Counted from the stretch's first letter, positions 1 to 8,869 are shown. The stretch: DNA of 64,000 nucleotides from Superficieibacter sp. HKU1 (GCF_029319185.1 NZ_CP119754.1:806001-870000); one strand, 5' to 3'. The notes: generated from the sequence alone by a model not told the origin. Made by a program: numbers and translations.

Positions 1-342
1 TTGAGCGGCTTTGTTGAGAGTCAGGCACAGGCTGAAGAAGCGGTGAAAGTGACAAAACAAGTTGAAGGCGTTTCGTCTGTCAGCGACAAACTTCACGTAC
101 GTGACAGCAAGTCACAGGGCGTGAAAGGCTATGCGGGCGATACGGCTACCACCAGCGAGATCAAAGCCAAATTGCTGGCCGATGATATTGTCCCGGCACG
201 TAAAGTGAAAGTGGAAACCACCGACGGTGTGGTCCAGCTTTCCGGGACCGTAGATTCCCAGGCACAGATTGATCGTGCTGAAAGCGTCGCCAAAGCGGTT
301 GACGGCGTGAAAAGCGTTAAGAACGACCTTAAAGCGAAGTAA
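1..342 (+). CDS. osmY: OsmY, C-terminal part (5' end outside window)
   Basis: This is the last 113 codons of the osmotically induced periplasmic protein OsmY, about 200 residues when complete and built of two BON domains. What remains is the end of the first BON domain and, from about residue 45, the complete second one (starting near the TTSEIKAKLL stretch and ending in VDGVKSVKNDL). OsmY is a periplasmic protein of the RpoS/osmotic stress response with a proposed envelope-protective or chaperone role. The TTG at position 1 matches an internal leucine of the E. coli protein, so it is not a start: the signal peptide and first domain lie upstream. The reading frame ends with TAA at 340-342. 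Confidence 0.95.
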   Translation: MSGFVESQAQAEEAVKVTKQVEGVSSVSDKLHVRDSKSQGVKGYAGDTATTSEIKAKLLADDIVPARKVKVETTDGVVQLSGTVDSQAQIDRAESVAKAVDGVKSVKNDLKAK

Positions 343-357
343 ATCGCAGAATACGGA

Positions 358-377
358 CCCCGGATCTCACGCCGGGG
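358..377 (+). terminator. GC-rich hairpin downstream of osmY
   Basis: Inverted repeat CCCCGG / CCGGGG with an 8-nt loop, starting 15 bases after the osmY stop. No U-run follows, so it may stabilise the osmY 3' end rather than terminate efficiently. Confidence 0.4.
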
Positions 378-467
378 ACGTGTAAACTAAAAGTAAACGA
401 CATTGCAGTGAGCAGCCTGAGCGCTCATGTTTAGCGGTCGACAATGACTATGGTAAAGGAGAAACGT

Positions 468-629
468 ATGTTTCGTTGGGGCATTATATTTCTGGTTATC
501 GCGTTAATTGCCGCCGCTCTGGGTTTTGGTGGTCTGGCAGGTACGGCAGCGGGCGCAGCAAAAATCGTCTTTATCGTCGGTATTATTCTGTTCCTCGTCA
601 GCCTGTTTATGGGCCGTCGACGTCCATAG
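468..629 (+). CDS. ytjA: YtjA, DUF1328 small membrane protein
   Basis: A 53-residue inner-membrane protein of the UPF0391/DUF1328 family, almost identical to E. coli YtjA. Two hydrophobic helices (residues about 4-22 and 30-47) flank a glycine/alanine-rich turn, and the tail GRRRP is strongly basic. An in-frame ATG lies eight codons upstream (444), but the ATG at 468 has AAGGAG at 456-461 and gives the family's usual length and N-terminus (MFRWGII). The molecular function is unknown. A factor-independent terminator follows 27 bases after the stop, so the gene is probably monocistronic. Confidence 0.9.
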   Translation: MFRWGIIFLVIALIAAALGFGGLAGTAAGAAKIVFIVGIILFLVSLFMGRRRP

Positions 630-655
630 CGACGAGTTAGATGTGGTAAAAATGT

Positions 656-681
656 AAAAGCCAGTCTCCGGACTGGCTTTT
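656..681 (+). terminator. Terminator after ytjA
   Basis: Perfect stem GCCAGTC / GACTGGC with a 4-nt loop, preceded by AAAA and followed by TTTT. This is a symmetrical, potentially bidirectional terminator separating ytjA from yjjU. Confidence 0.85.
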
Positions 682-752
682 GCAGTTTCAGCGCCGGGTA
701 AATTGCGCTACCTTAGTCGTATAACTAAGAATAATGAAAACAGGAAAGCAGG

Positions 753-1826
753 GTGGGACAACGAATTCCCGTGACGCTCGGCAATATAGCGCCATTATCG
801 GTTGAACCCTTCCGTCCTGAAAAGCTTGCGCTGGTGTGTGAAGGGGGAGGCCAAAGGGGTATTTTTACTGCCGGGGTGCTGGACGAATTCATGCGCGCGC
901 AATTCAACCCCTTCGATCTCTTTCTCGGGACGTCTGCCGGGGCGCAAAATCTCTCCGCTTATCTGTGTAACCAACCCGGCTATGCGCGTAAAGTCATCAT
1001 GCGCTACACCACCACCCGCGATTTCTTCAATCCGCTGCGTTTCGTGCGCGGCGGCAATCTAATCGATCTTGACTGGCTGGTGGACGCCACCGCCAGCAAA
1101 ATGCCGCTGGCGATGGGCTATGCGGCAGAACAGTTCGAACGGGGCAAGGCGTTCTATATGTGCGCCTGTCGTCAGGACGACTACACGCCGGGCTATTTTG
1201 CCCCTGACGAAAAAAACTGGCTGGATCTGATCCGCGCTTCCAGCGCCATTCCGGGCTTTTACCGTAGCGGCGTTTTGCTGGACGGCATCAACTACCTGGA
1301 CGGCGGCGTCAGCGATGCGATCCCGGTGCAGGAGGCCGCCAGACGTGGGGCCACAACCATCGTGGTGATCCGTACCGTGCCGTCGCAGATGTACTATACG
1401 CCGCAGTGGTTCAAACGGATGGAGCGCTGGCTGGGCGAGAGCAGCCTGCAACCGCTGGTCAACGTCGTGCAGCATCACGAAACCAGCTATCACGCAATCC
1501 AGCAGTTTATTGAACAGCCGCCGGACAACCTGCGGATCTTCGAAATTTATCCACCGAAAGTACTGAACAGTATGGCGCTGGGCAGTGGCCTGCCCGCGCT
1601 GCGGGAAGACTACAAAACCGGACGGCTGTGCGGACGCTACTTCCTGGCAACCGTCGGTAAACTGCTGGCGGAAAGCCCGCCGCTGCTGCGCCACGCGCCG
1701 CGCATTCAGGTTCCTGCGACGGTAGTGGTACCGCCAGCGCCTGTGGCTAATGATACCATCCAGACACCGATCGTCCCTGCGCCGCAGGCTAACGATGCCA
1801 GTTTTAATCACGAGGATCTGGCGTGA
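753..1826 (+). CDS. yjjU: YjjU, patatin-like phospholipase family protein
   Basis: A 357-residue patatin-domain protein close to E. coli YjjU. The patatin elements are visible: the oxyanion-hole segment CEGGGQRG near residue 30, the serine-hydrolase nucleophile motif GTSAG near 59-63, and the second dyad element DGG (YLDGGVSD) near residue 187. This predicts a cytoplasmic Ser-Asp dyad lipid acyl hydrolase; the physiological substrate is not established. The C-terminal 50 residues (proline/valine-rich) lie outside the catalytic fold. The start is GTG at 753, preceded by a purine-rich CAGGAAAGCAGG. The stop overlaps the GTG start of yjjV (GTGA), so the two are translationally coupled. Confidence 0.92.
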   Translation: MGQRIPVTLGNIAPLSVEPFRPEKLALVCEGGGQRGIFTAGVLDEFMRAQFNPFDLFLGTSAGAQNLSAYLCNQPGYARKVIMRYTTTRDFFNPLRFVRGGNLIDLDWLVDATASKMPLAMGYAAEQFERGKAFYMCACRQDDYTPGYFAPDEKNWLDLIRASSAIPGFYRSGVLLDGINYLDGGVSDAIPVQEAARRGATTIVVIRTVPSQMYYTPQWFKRMERWLGESSLQPLVNVVQHHETSYHAIQQFIEQPPDNLRIFEIYPPKVLNSMALGSGLPALREDYKTGRLCGRYFLATVGKLLAESPPLLRHAPRIQVPATVVVPPAPVANDTIQTPIVPAPQANDASFNHEDLA

Positions 1827-2608
1827 CGGCGCGCTTCATTGATACCCACTGCCATTTCGACTTTCCGCCTTTTACCGGCGATGAAAGCGCCAGCGTGGAA
1901 AAAGCGGCGCGGGCGGGCGTCGATAAAATTATCCTTCCGGCAACCGAAGCCGATAACTTTGCCCGCGTTAGTGCGCTTGCGCAGCAGCACGAGGCGATTT
2001 ATATGGCACTCGGCCTGCACCCCATCGTCATTGAACGCCATACCGACGCTTCCCTTGATCGGCTGGAGAATTACCTGGCCGCACCGTCTGACAAGCTGGT
2101 GGCGATCGGCGAGATTGGTCTGGATCTTTATCGGGACGAGCCGCAGTTTGATCGTCAGGAAACATTGCTGGATCAGCAACTGATCCTGGCAAAGCGCTAT
2201 GATTTACCGGTGATCCTTCACTCGCGACGCACTCACGATAAACTGGCAATGCATCTGAAACGCCACGATTTGCCGCGGACCGGCGTTGTGCATGGCTTTG
2301 CAGGCAGCCTGGTGCAGGCTGAACGCTTTATTCAGCTAGGCTACAAAATCGGCGTCGGCGGCACCATTACGTATCCACGCGCCAGCAAAACCCGCAACGT
2401 GATGGCGCAATTGCCGCTGGAGGCGCTGCTGCTGGAAACCGACGCGCCGGATATGCCGCTGAATGGTTTTCAGGGCCAGCCGAACCGGCCTGAACAGGTG
2501 GCTCGGGTGTTTGCCACATTATGCGAGCTGAGGCCGGAGCCTGCGGAAGTGATTGCTGAGGCAATATGGCGGAATACGGTGGCGCTGTTTACATTTGCCG
2601 GAGAGTAA
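1823..2608 (+). CDS. yjjV: YjjV, TatD-family metal-dependent hydrolase
   Basis: A 261-residue TatD-type hydrolase (TIM-barrel amidohydrolase fold, Mg2+-dependent deoxyribonuclease family). All expected metal ligands are seen: DTHCH (H9, H11), E97 in GEIGLD, H133 in ILHSRRTHD, H157 in VVHGFAG and D207 in ETDAPDM. The GTG start overlaps the yjjU stop by 4 nt. TatD homologues are 3'-5' exonucleases linked to DNA repair; the exact substrate of YjjV itself is not settled. The pairing with the patatin protein YjjU is conserved in the E. coli order. Confidence 0.92.
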   Translation: MTARFIDTHCHFDFPPFTGDESASVEKAARAGVDKIILPATEADNFARVSALAQQHEAIYMALGLHPIVIERHTDASLDRLENYLAAPSDKLVAIGEIGLDLYRDEPQFDRQETLLDQQLILAKRYDLPVILHSRRTHDKLAMHLKRHDLPRTGVVHGFAGSLVQAERFIQLGYKIGVGGTITYPRASKTRNVMAQLPLEALLLETDAPDMPLNGFQGQPNRPEQVARVFATLCELRPEPAEVIAEAIWRNTVALFTFAGE

Positions 2609-2630
2609 AAAATCGTACCGTTGACCTTTT

Positions 2631-2664
2631 GCCGGATGGCGACGCTGGCGCGTCTTGTCCGGCC
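2631..2664. repeat. REP element between yjjV and yjjW
   Basis: Imperfect palindrome beginning GCCGGATGGCG and ending CTTGTCCGGCC, the enterobacterial REP/PU signature. It lies between the convergent yjjV and yjjW genes, where it may protect mRNA 3' ends. Confidence 0.8.
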
Positions 2665-2712
2665 GACAAGTCGATGACTTATATCCGGCACCCTGTCTGC
2701 GGTGCTGCAAAA

Positions 2713-3576
2713 TTACAAATACAGCGCCGGAAAAATCAATTTCTTTACGCCCCGCGCCCTTAATGCTGTCGCAACCTGATTCACCTCCTCCGGCGTGGCA
2801 CCCGGCCACGTTTTCGCTTCGCCATAGACGCCATGAGCATGAAAGGCATTGAGGCGTACCGGCACATCGCCCAGTTGGGATATAAATGCCGCCAGCGGTT
2901 CAATATGCTCCAGGTAATCCACCTGACCCGGAATAACCAACAGCCGTAACTCGGCCAGCTTTCCACGATCCGCCAGCAGCAGGATACTGCGCTTGATCGG
3001 CGCGTTATCCCTGCCTGTCAGCGCCAGGTGGCATTCGCGACTCCAGGCTTTCAGGTCGATCATCGCACCGTCGCACACGGGTAATAGCTTTTCCCAGCCG
3101 GTTTCACTAAGCAGGCCATTGCTGTCCACCAGGCAGGTTAACTGGCGTAATTGCGGGTCGGCTTTGATCGCGCTGAACAGCGCCAGCAAAAAGGGTAATT
3201 GCGTTGTCGCCTCGCCGCCGCTGACGGTAATGCCTTCAATAAAAAAAAGCGACGTGTGCAGATGCGCGAGCACCTCTTCCACGCTCATGGTTTGCGCCAT
3301 CGGCGTCGCCTGCTGAGGACACAGATGAAGACAGGTGTCGCATTGCTGGCAGGCACCTGCATTCCAGATGATCCGGCCATCGACACATGACAAAGCCTGA
3401 TGCGGGCACTGCGGAACGCATTCCCCGCAATAGTTACAACATCCTATTGTCCACGGATTATGACAGTTCTTACAGCGCAGATTGCAGCCCTGTAAAAACA
3501 GGGCCAGGCGGCTGCCCGGCCCGTCCACGCAGGAGAAGGGGATAAGCTTACTGACCGAAGCGCATCTGCTGTTCAT
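2713..3576 (-). CDS. yjjW: YjjW, glycyl-radical-enzyme activating enzyme (radical SAM)
   Basis: A 287-residue radical SAM activase. The SAM-cluster motif CxxxCxxC is GCNLRCKNCH (C31, C35, C38). It is followed by a ferredoxin-like insert with two 4Fe-4S motifs (CNYCGECVPQCP near 47-58 and CQQCDTCLHLCP near 77-88), as in activases of glycyl radical enzymes other than PflA. GG(E) of the SAM-binding region is seen as VSGGEATTQ. It should abstract hydrogen from a glycine of its partner enzyme using SAM and reduced flavodoxin or ferredoxin under anaerobiosis. The partner is almost certainly YjjI: the yjjW start lies inside the end of yjjI (29-nt overlap). Confidence 0.93.
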   Translation of the reverse strand: MNSRCASVSKLIPFSCVDGPGSRLALFLQGCNLRCKNCHNPWTIGCCNYCGECVPQCPHQALSCVDGRIIWNAGACQQCDTCLHLCPQQATPMAQTMSVEEVLAHLHTSLFFIEGITVSGGEATTQLPFLLALFSAIKADPQLRQLTCLVDSNGLLSETGWEKLLPVCDGAMIDLKAWSRECHLALTGRDNAPIKRSILLLADRGKLAELRLLVIPGQVDYLEHIEPLAAFISQLGDVPVRLNAFHAHGVYGEAKTWPGATPEEVNQVATALRARGVKKLIFPALYL

Positions 3577-5098
3577 GGCTTATCACACGAGGTTGACGTT
3601 CCATTATGCGCGTATTGCGCGAGGCCTCTTCGCCCAGCCAGGTGGTATTCAGGCGCGAGCCTTCGGCGCGATACTTCTCCAGATCGGAAAGACGCACCAT
3701 ATAGCCGGTCACGCGTACCAGATCGTTACCGCATACGTTAGCGGTAAACTCACGCATTCCGGCTTTGAATGCGCCGAGGCACAGCTGGACCAGCGCCTGC
3801 GGATTGTTCTTGATGGTTTCGTCGAGGGTCAGTATATCGCTGATCCCCGCCTGATAATGGGCGTGATGCGGGGCGACGGTTTGCAGATGGGTAATCGGAT
3901 CCGGCTCGTCGCCGTAGGGCAAACGCGCGCCCGGCGTGGTGCCAGAATCTGCACTAATGCCGGACTGAGCGTGCAGCATGGCCCGATTTTTCCAGCCGTA
4001 TTTGACCGGTGTAGTGGCAACGAATTCGGCAAGCTGCGCGCTGATACGATAACCCAGTTGATTGGCCTCATCGTCCTTACCGTAACGCGCAGTCGATCCC
4101 GCTTTTTCATACAGAATATTGACGGCCTCCGCCAGCGCGTACATGCCAAACATGGGGACAAACCGCTGTGGATCGATTAACCCTTCCTTCACCAGGAAGC
4201 TGTTATCAAAGAAATGTGACTGCTGATAAAGAAATTCACATCGCGCATCAATAATCGCCCGCTGCTGTTCACAGTAGTGGGGAAGGGCACGCGAAAAGAA
4301 GTCCTCTGCTGACTGGCTGCGCTCTGCGACCGCTTTCAGGTTCATCCTGACCAGCGTACTGCCGCCCCCGGCTAACGGCAGTGAGTTGTAACAGCTCACC
4401 ACGCCATAGTGGCCTTTTGTGAAAATTTTATCATTTATCGGCCCGTTAGCGATGTGTGGTTTACTGCATTCGCAGATATTTTTCGCCACCGACAGCAGCA
4501 GATCGCCCGGCGTGACGTCGGGATCGTAGATAAACGTCAGATTGGGGGAAACCTGCTTCAACTCCGCATCGGCGCGCAGAATGGCGCGGGTGACAGGCGT
4601 ATCCGCCGGGCCGATATTGGCGTGCATAAACGCATCGGGCAGCGTCCTGTCGAGATAGCGCCAGAAACGTTTAATTCGAATATCGATCTCTTCTTGTGTT
4701 AGAATTTTAACATAGGGTTGCAGCAACGCATCAAGCTGACCCAGATAGACCGGCATTGAGGTCACGGAAGGGACGTGATGATACAGAATGGTCAACAATG
4801 AAAGCGCGTCATCAAGATCCTGCGCGCCTTCAAGTTCCAGCCACGCCGAGCCTTGCTCAAGAAACCTGGCGTAATCCGGCAGAATATAACGTGGCTTGAA
4901 CGGCGCATGGCCTTCAAACATATCGCAAATCACGCCGTCATCCAGCGCCGCTTGCGCTGCAATCGTCAGCGCCGGAGGAGGTAAAGCATTTTCTGCCTCC
5001 AGCGCGAGAAAGTGGCGCTTTTGTTCAGGGCTGAGCACTGGACTGGTCACAATCTGCTGGCAACGTTGTTGCAGCGTGTTATCGCATGGGATGGGCAT
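3548..5098 (-). CDS. yjjI: YjjI, uncharacterised glycyl radical enzyme-like protein
   Basis: A 516-residue protein of the YjjI/DUF3029 family, same length as E. coli YjjI. Near the C-terminus, RVTGYM (glycine at residue 465) fits the radical-bearing glycine loop of glycyl radical enzymes. A central GVVSCYNSLPLAGGG segment contains a cysteine placed like the active-site thiyl cysteine. YjjI is shorter than PflB (about 760 residues) and its substrate is unknown. It is the first gene of the yjjI-yjjW unit, transcribed away from deoC. The location next to the deoxyribonucleoside operon is conserved and hints at, but does not prove, a role in sugar or nucleoside fermentation. Confidence 0.88.
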   Translation of the reverse strand: MPIPCDNTLQQRCQQIVTSPVLSPEQKRHFLALEAENALPPPALTIAAQAALDDGVICDMFEGHAPFKPRYILPDYARFLEQGSAWLELEGAQDLDDALSLLTILYHHVPSVTSMPVYLGQLDALLQPYVKILTQEEIDIRIKRFWRYLDRTLPDAFMHANIGPADTPVTRAILRADAELKQVSPNLTFIYDPDVTPGDLLLSVAKNICECSKPHIANGPINDKIFTKGHYGVVSCYNSLPLAGGGSTLVRMNLKAVAERSQSAEDFFSRALPHYCEQQRAIIDARCEFLYQQSHFFDNSFLVKEGLIDPQRFVPMFGMYALAEAVNILYEKAGSTARYGKDDEANQLGYRISAQLAEFVATTPVKYGWKNRAMLHAQSGISADSGTTPGARLPYGDEPDPITHLQTVAPHHAHYQAGISDILTLDETIKNNPQALVQLCLGAFKAGMREFTANVCGNDLVRVTGYMVRLSDLEKYRAEGSRLNTTWLGEEASRNTRIMERQPRVISHEQQMRFGQ

Positions 5099-5200
5099 TG
5101 TCGCGTCCTTATTATGCCGTAATGATGCTCTATTCTAAGAAAAGGGAGAGAAGGCGCTTTTGATCCTGATGCCTTCATTTGCAGAAACACGATTGTCGTA

Positions 5201-5216
5201 AGTGATGTAGATCTCA
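5201..5216 (+). promoter_or_regulatory. Distal CRP site of the deo promoter
   Basis: AGTGA-TGTAGA-TCTCA fits TGTGA-N6-TCACA with two substitutions. Its centre is 53 bp upstream of the proximal CRP site, the geometry known for E. coli deoP2, where CytR binds between two CRP dimers. Confidence 0.65.
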
Positions 5217-5253
5217 TTACAGCAATGCAAATTTGTACGAAGTTTTCATTAAC

Positions 5254-5269
5254 TGTGATGTATGTCGAT
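5254..5269 (+). promoter_or_regulatory. Proximal CRP site of the deo promoter
   Basis: TGTGA-TGTATG-TCGAT: a perfect left half-site and a degenerate right half-site, about 40 bp upstream of the expected start point. Together with the distal site it fits cAMP-CRP activation and CytR co-repression of deoP2. Confidence 0.7.
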
Positions 5270-5286
5270 ATGTAATCGCGAGTGGA

Positions 5287-5302
5287 TGTTAGAATACTAA
5301 CA
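5287..5302 (+). promoter_or_regulatory. DeoR operator containing the deoP2 -10 box
   Basis: TGTTAGAATACTAACA is a 16-bp palindrome with only the centre asymmetric, identical to the DeoR operator of E. coli as I recall it. The -10 hexamer TAGAAT (5290-5295) lies inside it, so DeoR binding directly occludes RNA polymerase; deoxyribose-5-phosphate is the known inducer. Confidence 0.85.
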
Positions 5303-5347
5303 GACTCGCAAGGTGAAATTTTATACGGCGACGCCGTGGAGAATCAA

Positions 5348-6127
5348 ATGAGCGATTTAAAAGCAAGCAGCCTGCGCGCACTGAAACTGATGGACCTGAC
5401 CACCCTGAATGACGACGACACCAATGAAAAAGTGATCGCGCTGTGTCATCAGGCGAAAACCCCGGTAGGCAATACCGCCGCCGTTTGTATTTACCCGCGT
5501 TTTATCCCCATTGCGCGTAAGACGTTGAAAGAGCAGGGCACGCCGGATATCCGCATCGCCACCGTCACCAACTTCCCGCACGGCAACGACGACATCGATA
5601 TCGCGCTGGCCGAAACCCGCGCGGCGATTGCTTACGGTGCTGATGAAGTTGACGTGGTGTTCCCGTACCGCGCGCTGATCGCCGGTAACGAACAGGTTGG
5701 TTTTGACCTGGTGAAAGCCTGTAAAGACGCCTGTGCGGCGGCCAGTGTGCTGCTGAAAGTGATCATCGAAACCGGTGAACTGAAAGAAGAAGCGCTCATT
5801 CGTAAAGCCTCGGAAATCGCCATTAAAGCAGGTGCGGATTTCATTAAAACCTCGACCGGTAAAGTGCCGGTGAATGCGACGCCGGAAAGCGCGCGCATCA
5901 TGCTGGAAACGATCCGCGATATGGATGTGGCAAAAACCGTGGGTTTTAAACCGGCAGGCGGCGTACGTAGCGCGGAAGACGCGCAGCAGTTCCTGGCGAT
6001 TGCAGACGAACTGTTTGGCGCTGACTGGGCGGACTCCCGCCATTACCGCTTCGGCGCATCCAGCCTGCTGGCCAGTCTGCTGAAAGCGCTGGGTCACGGC
6101 GACGGTAAGAGCGCCAGCAGCTATTAA
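5348..6127 (+). CDS. deoC: Deoxyribose-phosphate aldolase DeoC
   Basis: The 259-residue class I aldolase that splits 2-deoxyribose-5-phosphate into acetaldehyde and glyceraldehyde-3-phosphate, the last step of deoxynucleoside breakdown. The catalytic residues are all present: D102 (EVDVVFP), Schiff-base K167 (FIKTSTG) and K201 (VGFKPAGG). The reading frame is open 22 codons further upstream, but the ATG at 5348 gives the exact E. coli length and N-terminus (SDLKASSLR). It is the first gene of deoCABD, behind the DeoR/CRP/CytR-type promoter. Confidence 0.97.
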   Translation: MSDLKASSLRALKLMDLTTLNDDDTNEKVIALCHQAKTPVGNTAAVCIYPRFIPIARKTLKEQGTPDIRIATVTNFPHGNDDIDIALAETRAAIAYGADEVDVVFPYRALIAGNEQVGFDLVKACKDACAAASVLLKVIIETGELKEEALIRKASEIAIKAGADFIKTSTGKVPVNATPESARIMLETIRDMDVAKTVGFKPAGGVRSAEDAQQFLAIADELFGADWADSRHYRFGASSLLASLLKALGHGDGKSASSY

Positions 6128-6147
6128 TCGTTGCCTCTCCTTTTGTC

Positions 6148-6170
6148 GGCCGGATGCGCCTTATCCGGCC
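6148..6170. repeat. Short REP-like palindrome between deoC and deoA
   Basis: Perfect 8-bp inverted repeat GGCCGGAT / ATCCGGCC around GCGCCTT, in the deoC-deoA gap. As an intra-operon palindrome it could lower deoA expression relative to deoC or stabilise the upstream transcript. Confidence 0.75.
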
Positions 6171-6207
6171 TGCCGCTATCCTTCCACTCTTTTCCTCTGG
6201 AGGTCCC

Positions 6208-7530
6208 TTGTTTCTCGCACAAGAAATTATTCGTAAAAAACGTGATGGTCACGCGCTAAGCGACGAAGAAATTCGGTTTTTCATCAACGGTATCCGTGAT
6301 AACACCGTCTCCGAAGGACAGATTGCTGCCCTGGCGATGACCATTTTCTTCCACGATATGACGATGCCTGAACGCGTTTCGCTCACTATGGCGATGCGAG
6401 ATTCAGGAACCGTACTGGACTGGAAAAGCCTGAATCTGAACGGGCCGATTGTCGATAAACACTCTACCGGCGGCGTGGGCGATGTTACCTCGCTGATGCT
6501 CGGCCCGATGGTGGCGGCATGCGGCGGTTACATTCCGATGATCTCCGGGCGCGGCCTCGGTCATACCGGCGGCACGCTTGATAAACTGGAAGCGATCCCT
6601 GGTTTCGATATCTTTCCGGACGACAACCGTTTCCGCGAGATAATTAAAGACGTCGGTGTGGCGATTATCGGGCAAACCAGCTCGCTCGCACCGGCGGATA
6701 AACGTTTTTATGCCACCCGCGATATTACGGCAACGGTGGATTCTATCCCGCTGATCACCGGTTCTATCCTCGCTAAAAAGCTGGCGGAAGGGCTGGATGC
6801 GCTGGTAATGGACGTCAAAGTGGGCAGCGGTGCGTTTATGCCAACTTACGAACTTTCCGCCGCGCTGGCCGAGGCGATTGTGGGCGTGGCGAACGGCGCA
6901 GGCGTGCGTACTACCGCTCTGCTGACCGATATGAATCAGGTATTGGCTTCCAGCGCGGGTAACGCGGTGGAAGTGCGCGAAGCCGTGCAGTTCCTGACCG
7001 GTGAATACCGTAACCCGCGTCTGTTTGACGTCACAATGGCGCTGTGCGTTGAGATGCTGATCTCCGGTCAGCTTGCCAAAGACGATGCCGATGCGCGGGC
7101 GAAGCTGCAGGCGGTGCTGGATAACGGTAAAGCGGCGGAAATCTTCGGTCGTATGGTGGCAGCGCAGAAAGGCCCCGGCGACTTCGTGGAAAACTACGCG
7201 AAATATCTGCCGACGGCGATGCTCAGCAAGGCCGTGTACGCCGACACCGAAGGCTTCGTCAGCGCAATGGATACCCGCGCGCTGGGGATGGCGGTAGTGT
7301 CTATGGGCGGCGGGCGTCGCCAGGCGTCAGATACCATCGATTACAGCGTCGGCTTTACCGACATGGCGCGTCTGGGCGACAGCGTTGACGGTCAGCGTCC
7401 TCTGGCGGTGATCCATGCCAAAGACGAAGCCAGCTGGCAGGAAGCGGCGAAAGCTGTTAAAGCGGCTATTGCCCTTGACGATAAGGCGCCGGAAACCACG
7501 CCAGTGGTCTACCGTCGCATCACTGAATAG
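6208..7530 (+). CDS. deoA: Thymidine phosphorylase DeoA
   Basis: A 440-residue thymidine phosphorylase that converts thymidine or deoxyuridine plus phosphate to the free base and deoxyribose-1-phosphate. The family signature near residue 83 is clear (KHSTGGVGD), as are the phosphate- and pyrimidine-binding segments GRGLGHTGGTLDKLE and KVGSGAFM. The best start is TTG at 6208: it gives the family N-terminus MFLAQEIIRKK and has GGAGG at 6199-6203. The frame is open 18 codons further up, but those codons lie in the REP region and encode nothing family-like. The rare TTG start may tune translation within the operon. Confidence 0.96.
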   Translation: MFLAQEIIRKKRDGHALSDEEIRFFINGIRDNTVSEGQIAALAMTIFFHDMTMPERVSLTMAMRDSGTVLDWKSLNLNGPIVDKHSTGGVGDVTSLMLGPMVAACGGYIPMISGRGLGHTGGTLDKLEAIPGFDIFPDDNRFREIIKDVGVAIIGQTSSLAPADKRFYATRDITATVDSIPLITGSILAKKLAEGLDALVMDVKVGSGAFMPTYELSAALAEAIVGVANGAGVRTTALLTDMNQVLASSAGNAVEVREAVQFLTGEYRNPRLFDVTMALCVEMLISGQLAKDDADARAKLQAVLDNGKAAEIFGRMVAAQKGPGDFVENYAKYLPTAMLSKAVYADTEGFVSAMDTRALGMAVVSMGGGRRQASDTIDYSVGFTDMARLGDSVDGQRPLAVIHAKDEASWQEAAKAVKAAIALDDKAPETTPVVYRRITE

Positions 7531-7645
7531 CACACATCATTCGCGTGATGGCGGTGCCGGTCGCGGTCATCTTCCCAAAACGCTAATGATTTAGGGTATA
7601 CTGATCTGATCGCTTTTTTTTATGAGCACTACGTACGGAGAAACT

Positions 7646-8869
7646 ATGAAACGTGCATTTATTATGGTGCTGGACTCTTTCGGCATCGGCGCTACCGAAG
7701 ATGCGAAAAACTTTGGTGACACAGGTTCTGATACGCTGGGTCATATCGCAGAAGCCTGCGCCAAAGGCGAGGCTGACCATGGCCGTAAAGGCCCGTTACA
7801 CCTGCCTAACCTGACCCGCCTGGGGCTGGCGAAAGCTCACGAAGGTTCGACCGGTAAAATTGCTGCTGGTCTTGATGGCAACGCTGAAGTTATCGGCGCT
7901 TATGCCTGGGCGCATGAACTTTCCTCCGGTAAAGATACCCCGTCCGGACACTGGGAAATCGCTGGTGTACCGGTGCTGTTTGACTGGGGCTACTTTAGCG
8001 ACCATGAAAACAGTTTCCCGCAGGAACTGCTCGATAAGCTGGTGGAACGTGCCAGCCTGCCAGGCTACCTCGGCAACTGCCACTCTTCCGGAACGGTGAT
8101 CCTGGACCAGCTGGGTGAAGAGCACATGAAAACCGGCAAGCCGATTTTCTACACCTCTGCGGACTCTGTATTCCAGATCGCCTGTCATGAAGAAACTTTT
8201 GGCCTCGATAAACTTTACGAGCTGTGTGAAATCGCCCGTGAAGAGCTGACGGAAGGCGGCTACAACATTGGCCGCGTTATTGCCCGTCCGTTTGTCGGTG
8301 ATAAAGCCGGTAACTTCCAGCGTACCGGCAACCGTCACGATCTGGCCGTCGAACCGCCGGCGCCGACCGTGCTGCAAAAACTGGTCGATGAGAAAAACGG
8401 CCAGGTGGTTTCTGTTGGCAAGATTGCGGATATCTACGCCAACTGCGGCATCACCAAAAAAGTGAAAGCGACCGGTCTGGACGCGCTGTTCGACGCCACC
8501 ATTAAAGAGATGAAAGACGCGGGTGATGAGACCATCGTGTTCACTAACTTCGTGGACTTCGACTCTTCGTGGGGTCACCGTCGCGATATCGCCGGTTATG
8601 CCGCGGGTCTGGAGCTGTTCGACCGCCGTCTGCCGGAGCTGATGGAACTGGTGGGAGAGGATGATATTCTGATCCTGACCGCTGACCACGGCTGCGATCC
8701 AAGCTGGACCGGGACCGATCACACCCGTGAACACATTCCGGTGCTGATCTACGGCCCGAAAGTGAAAGCGGGTTCGCTGGGGCACCGTGAAACCTTCGCG
8801 GATATTGGTCAGACCGTGGCGAGCTATTTCGGTACGTCGCCAATGGAATACGGCAAAAATATGCTGTGA
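7646..8869 (+). CDS. deoB: Phosphopentomutase DeoB
   Basis: A 407-residue Mn2+-dependent phosphopentomutase of the alkaline-phosphatase superfamily. It interconverts (deoxy)ribose-1-phosphate and -5-phosphate and so links DeoA/DeoD to DeoC. Metal-ligand segments seen are MVLDSFGIG at the N-terminus, FTNFVDFDSSWGHRRD in the middle and LTADHGCDPSWTGTDHTREH near the end. The ATG at 7646 has ACGGAG at 7635-7640 and gives the E. coli length; an in-frame ATG eight codons earlier is less likely. The 115-bp gap after deoA is large enough for the known internal promoter of this operon, but I could not define one. Confidence 0.96.
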   Translation: MKRAFIMVLDSFGIGATEDAKNFGDTGSDTLGHIAEACAKGEADHGRKGPLHLPNLTRLGLAKAHEGSTGKIAAGLDGNAEVIGAYAWAHELSSGKDTPSGHWEIAGVPVLFDWGYFSDHENSFPQELLDKLVERASLPGYLGNCHSSGTVILDQLGEEHMKTGKPIFYTSADSVFQIACHEETFGLDKLYELCEIAREELTEGGYNIGRVIARPFVGDKAGNFQRTGNRHDLAVEPPAPTVLQKLVDEKNGQVVSVGKIADIYANCGITKKVKATGLDALFDATIKEMKDAGDETIVFTNFVDFDSSWGHRRDIAGYAAGLELFDRRLPELMELVGEDDILILTADHGCDPSWTGTDHTREHIPVLIYGPKVKAGSLGHRETFADIGQTVASYFGTSPMEYGKNML

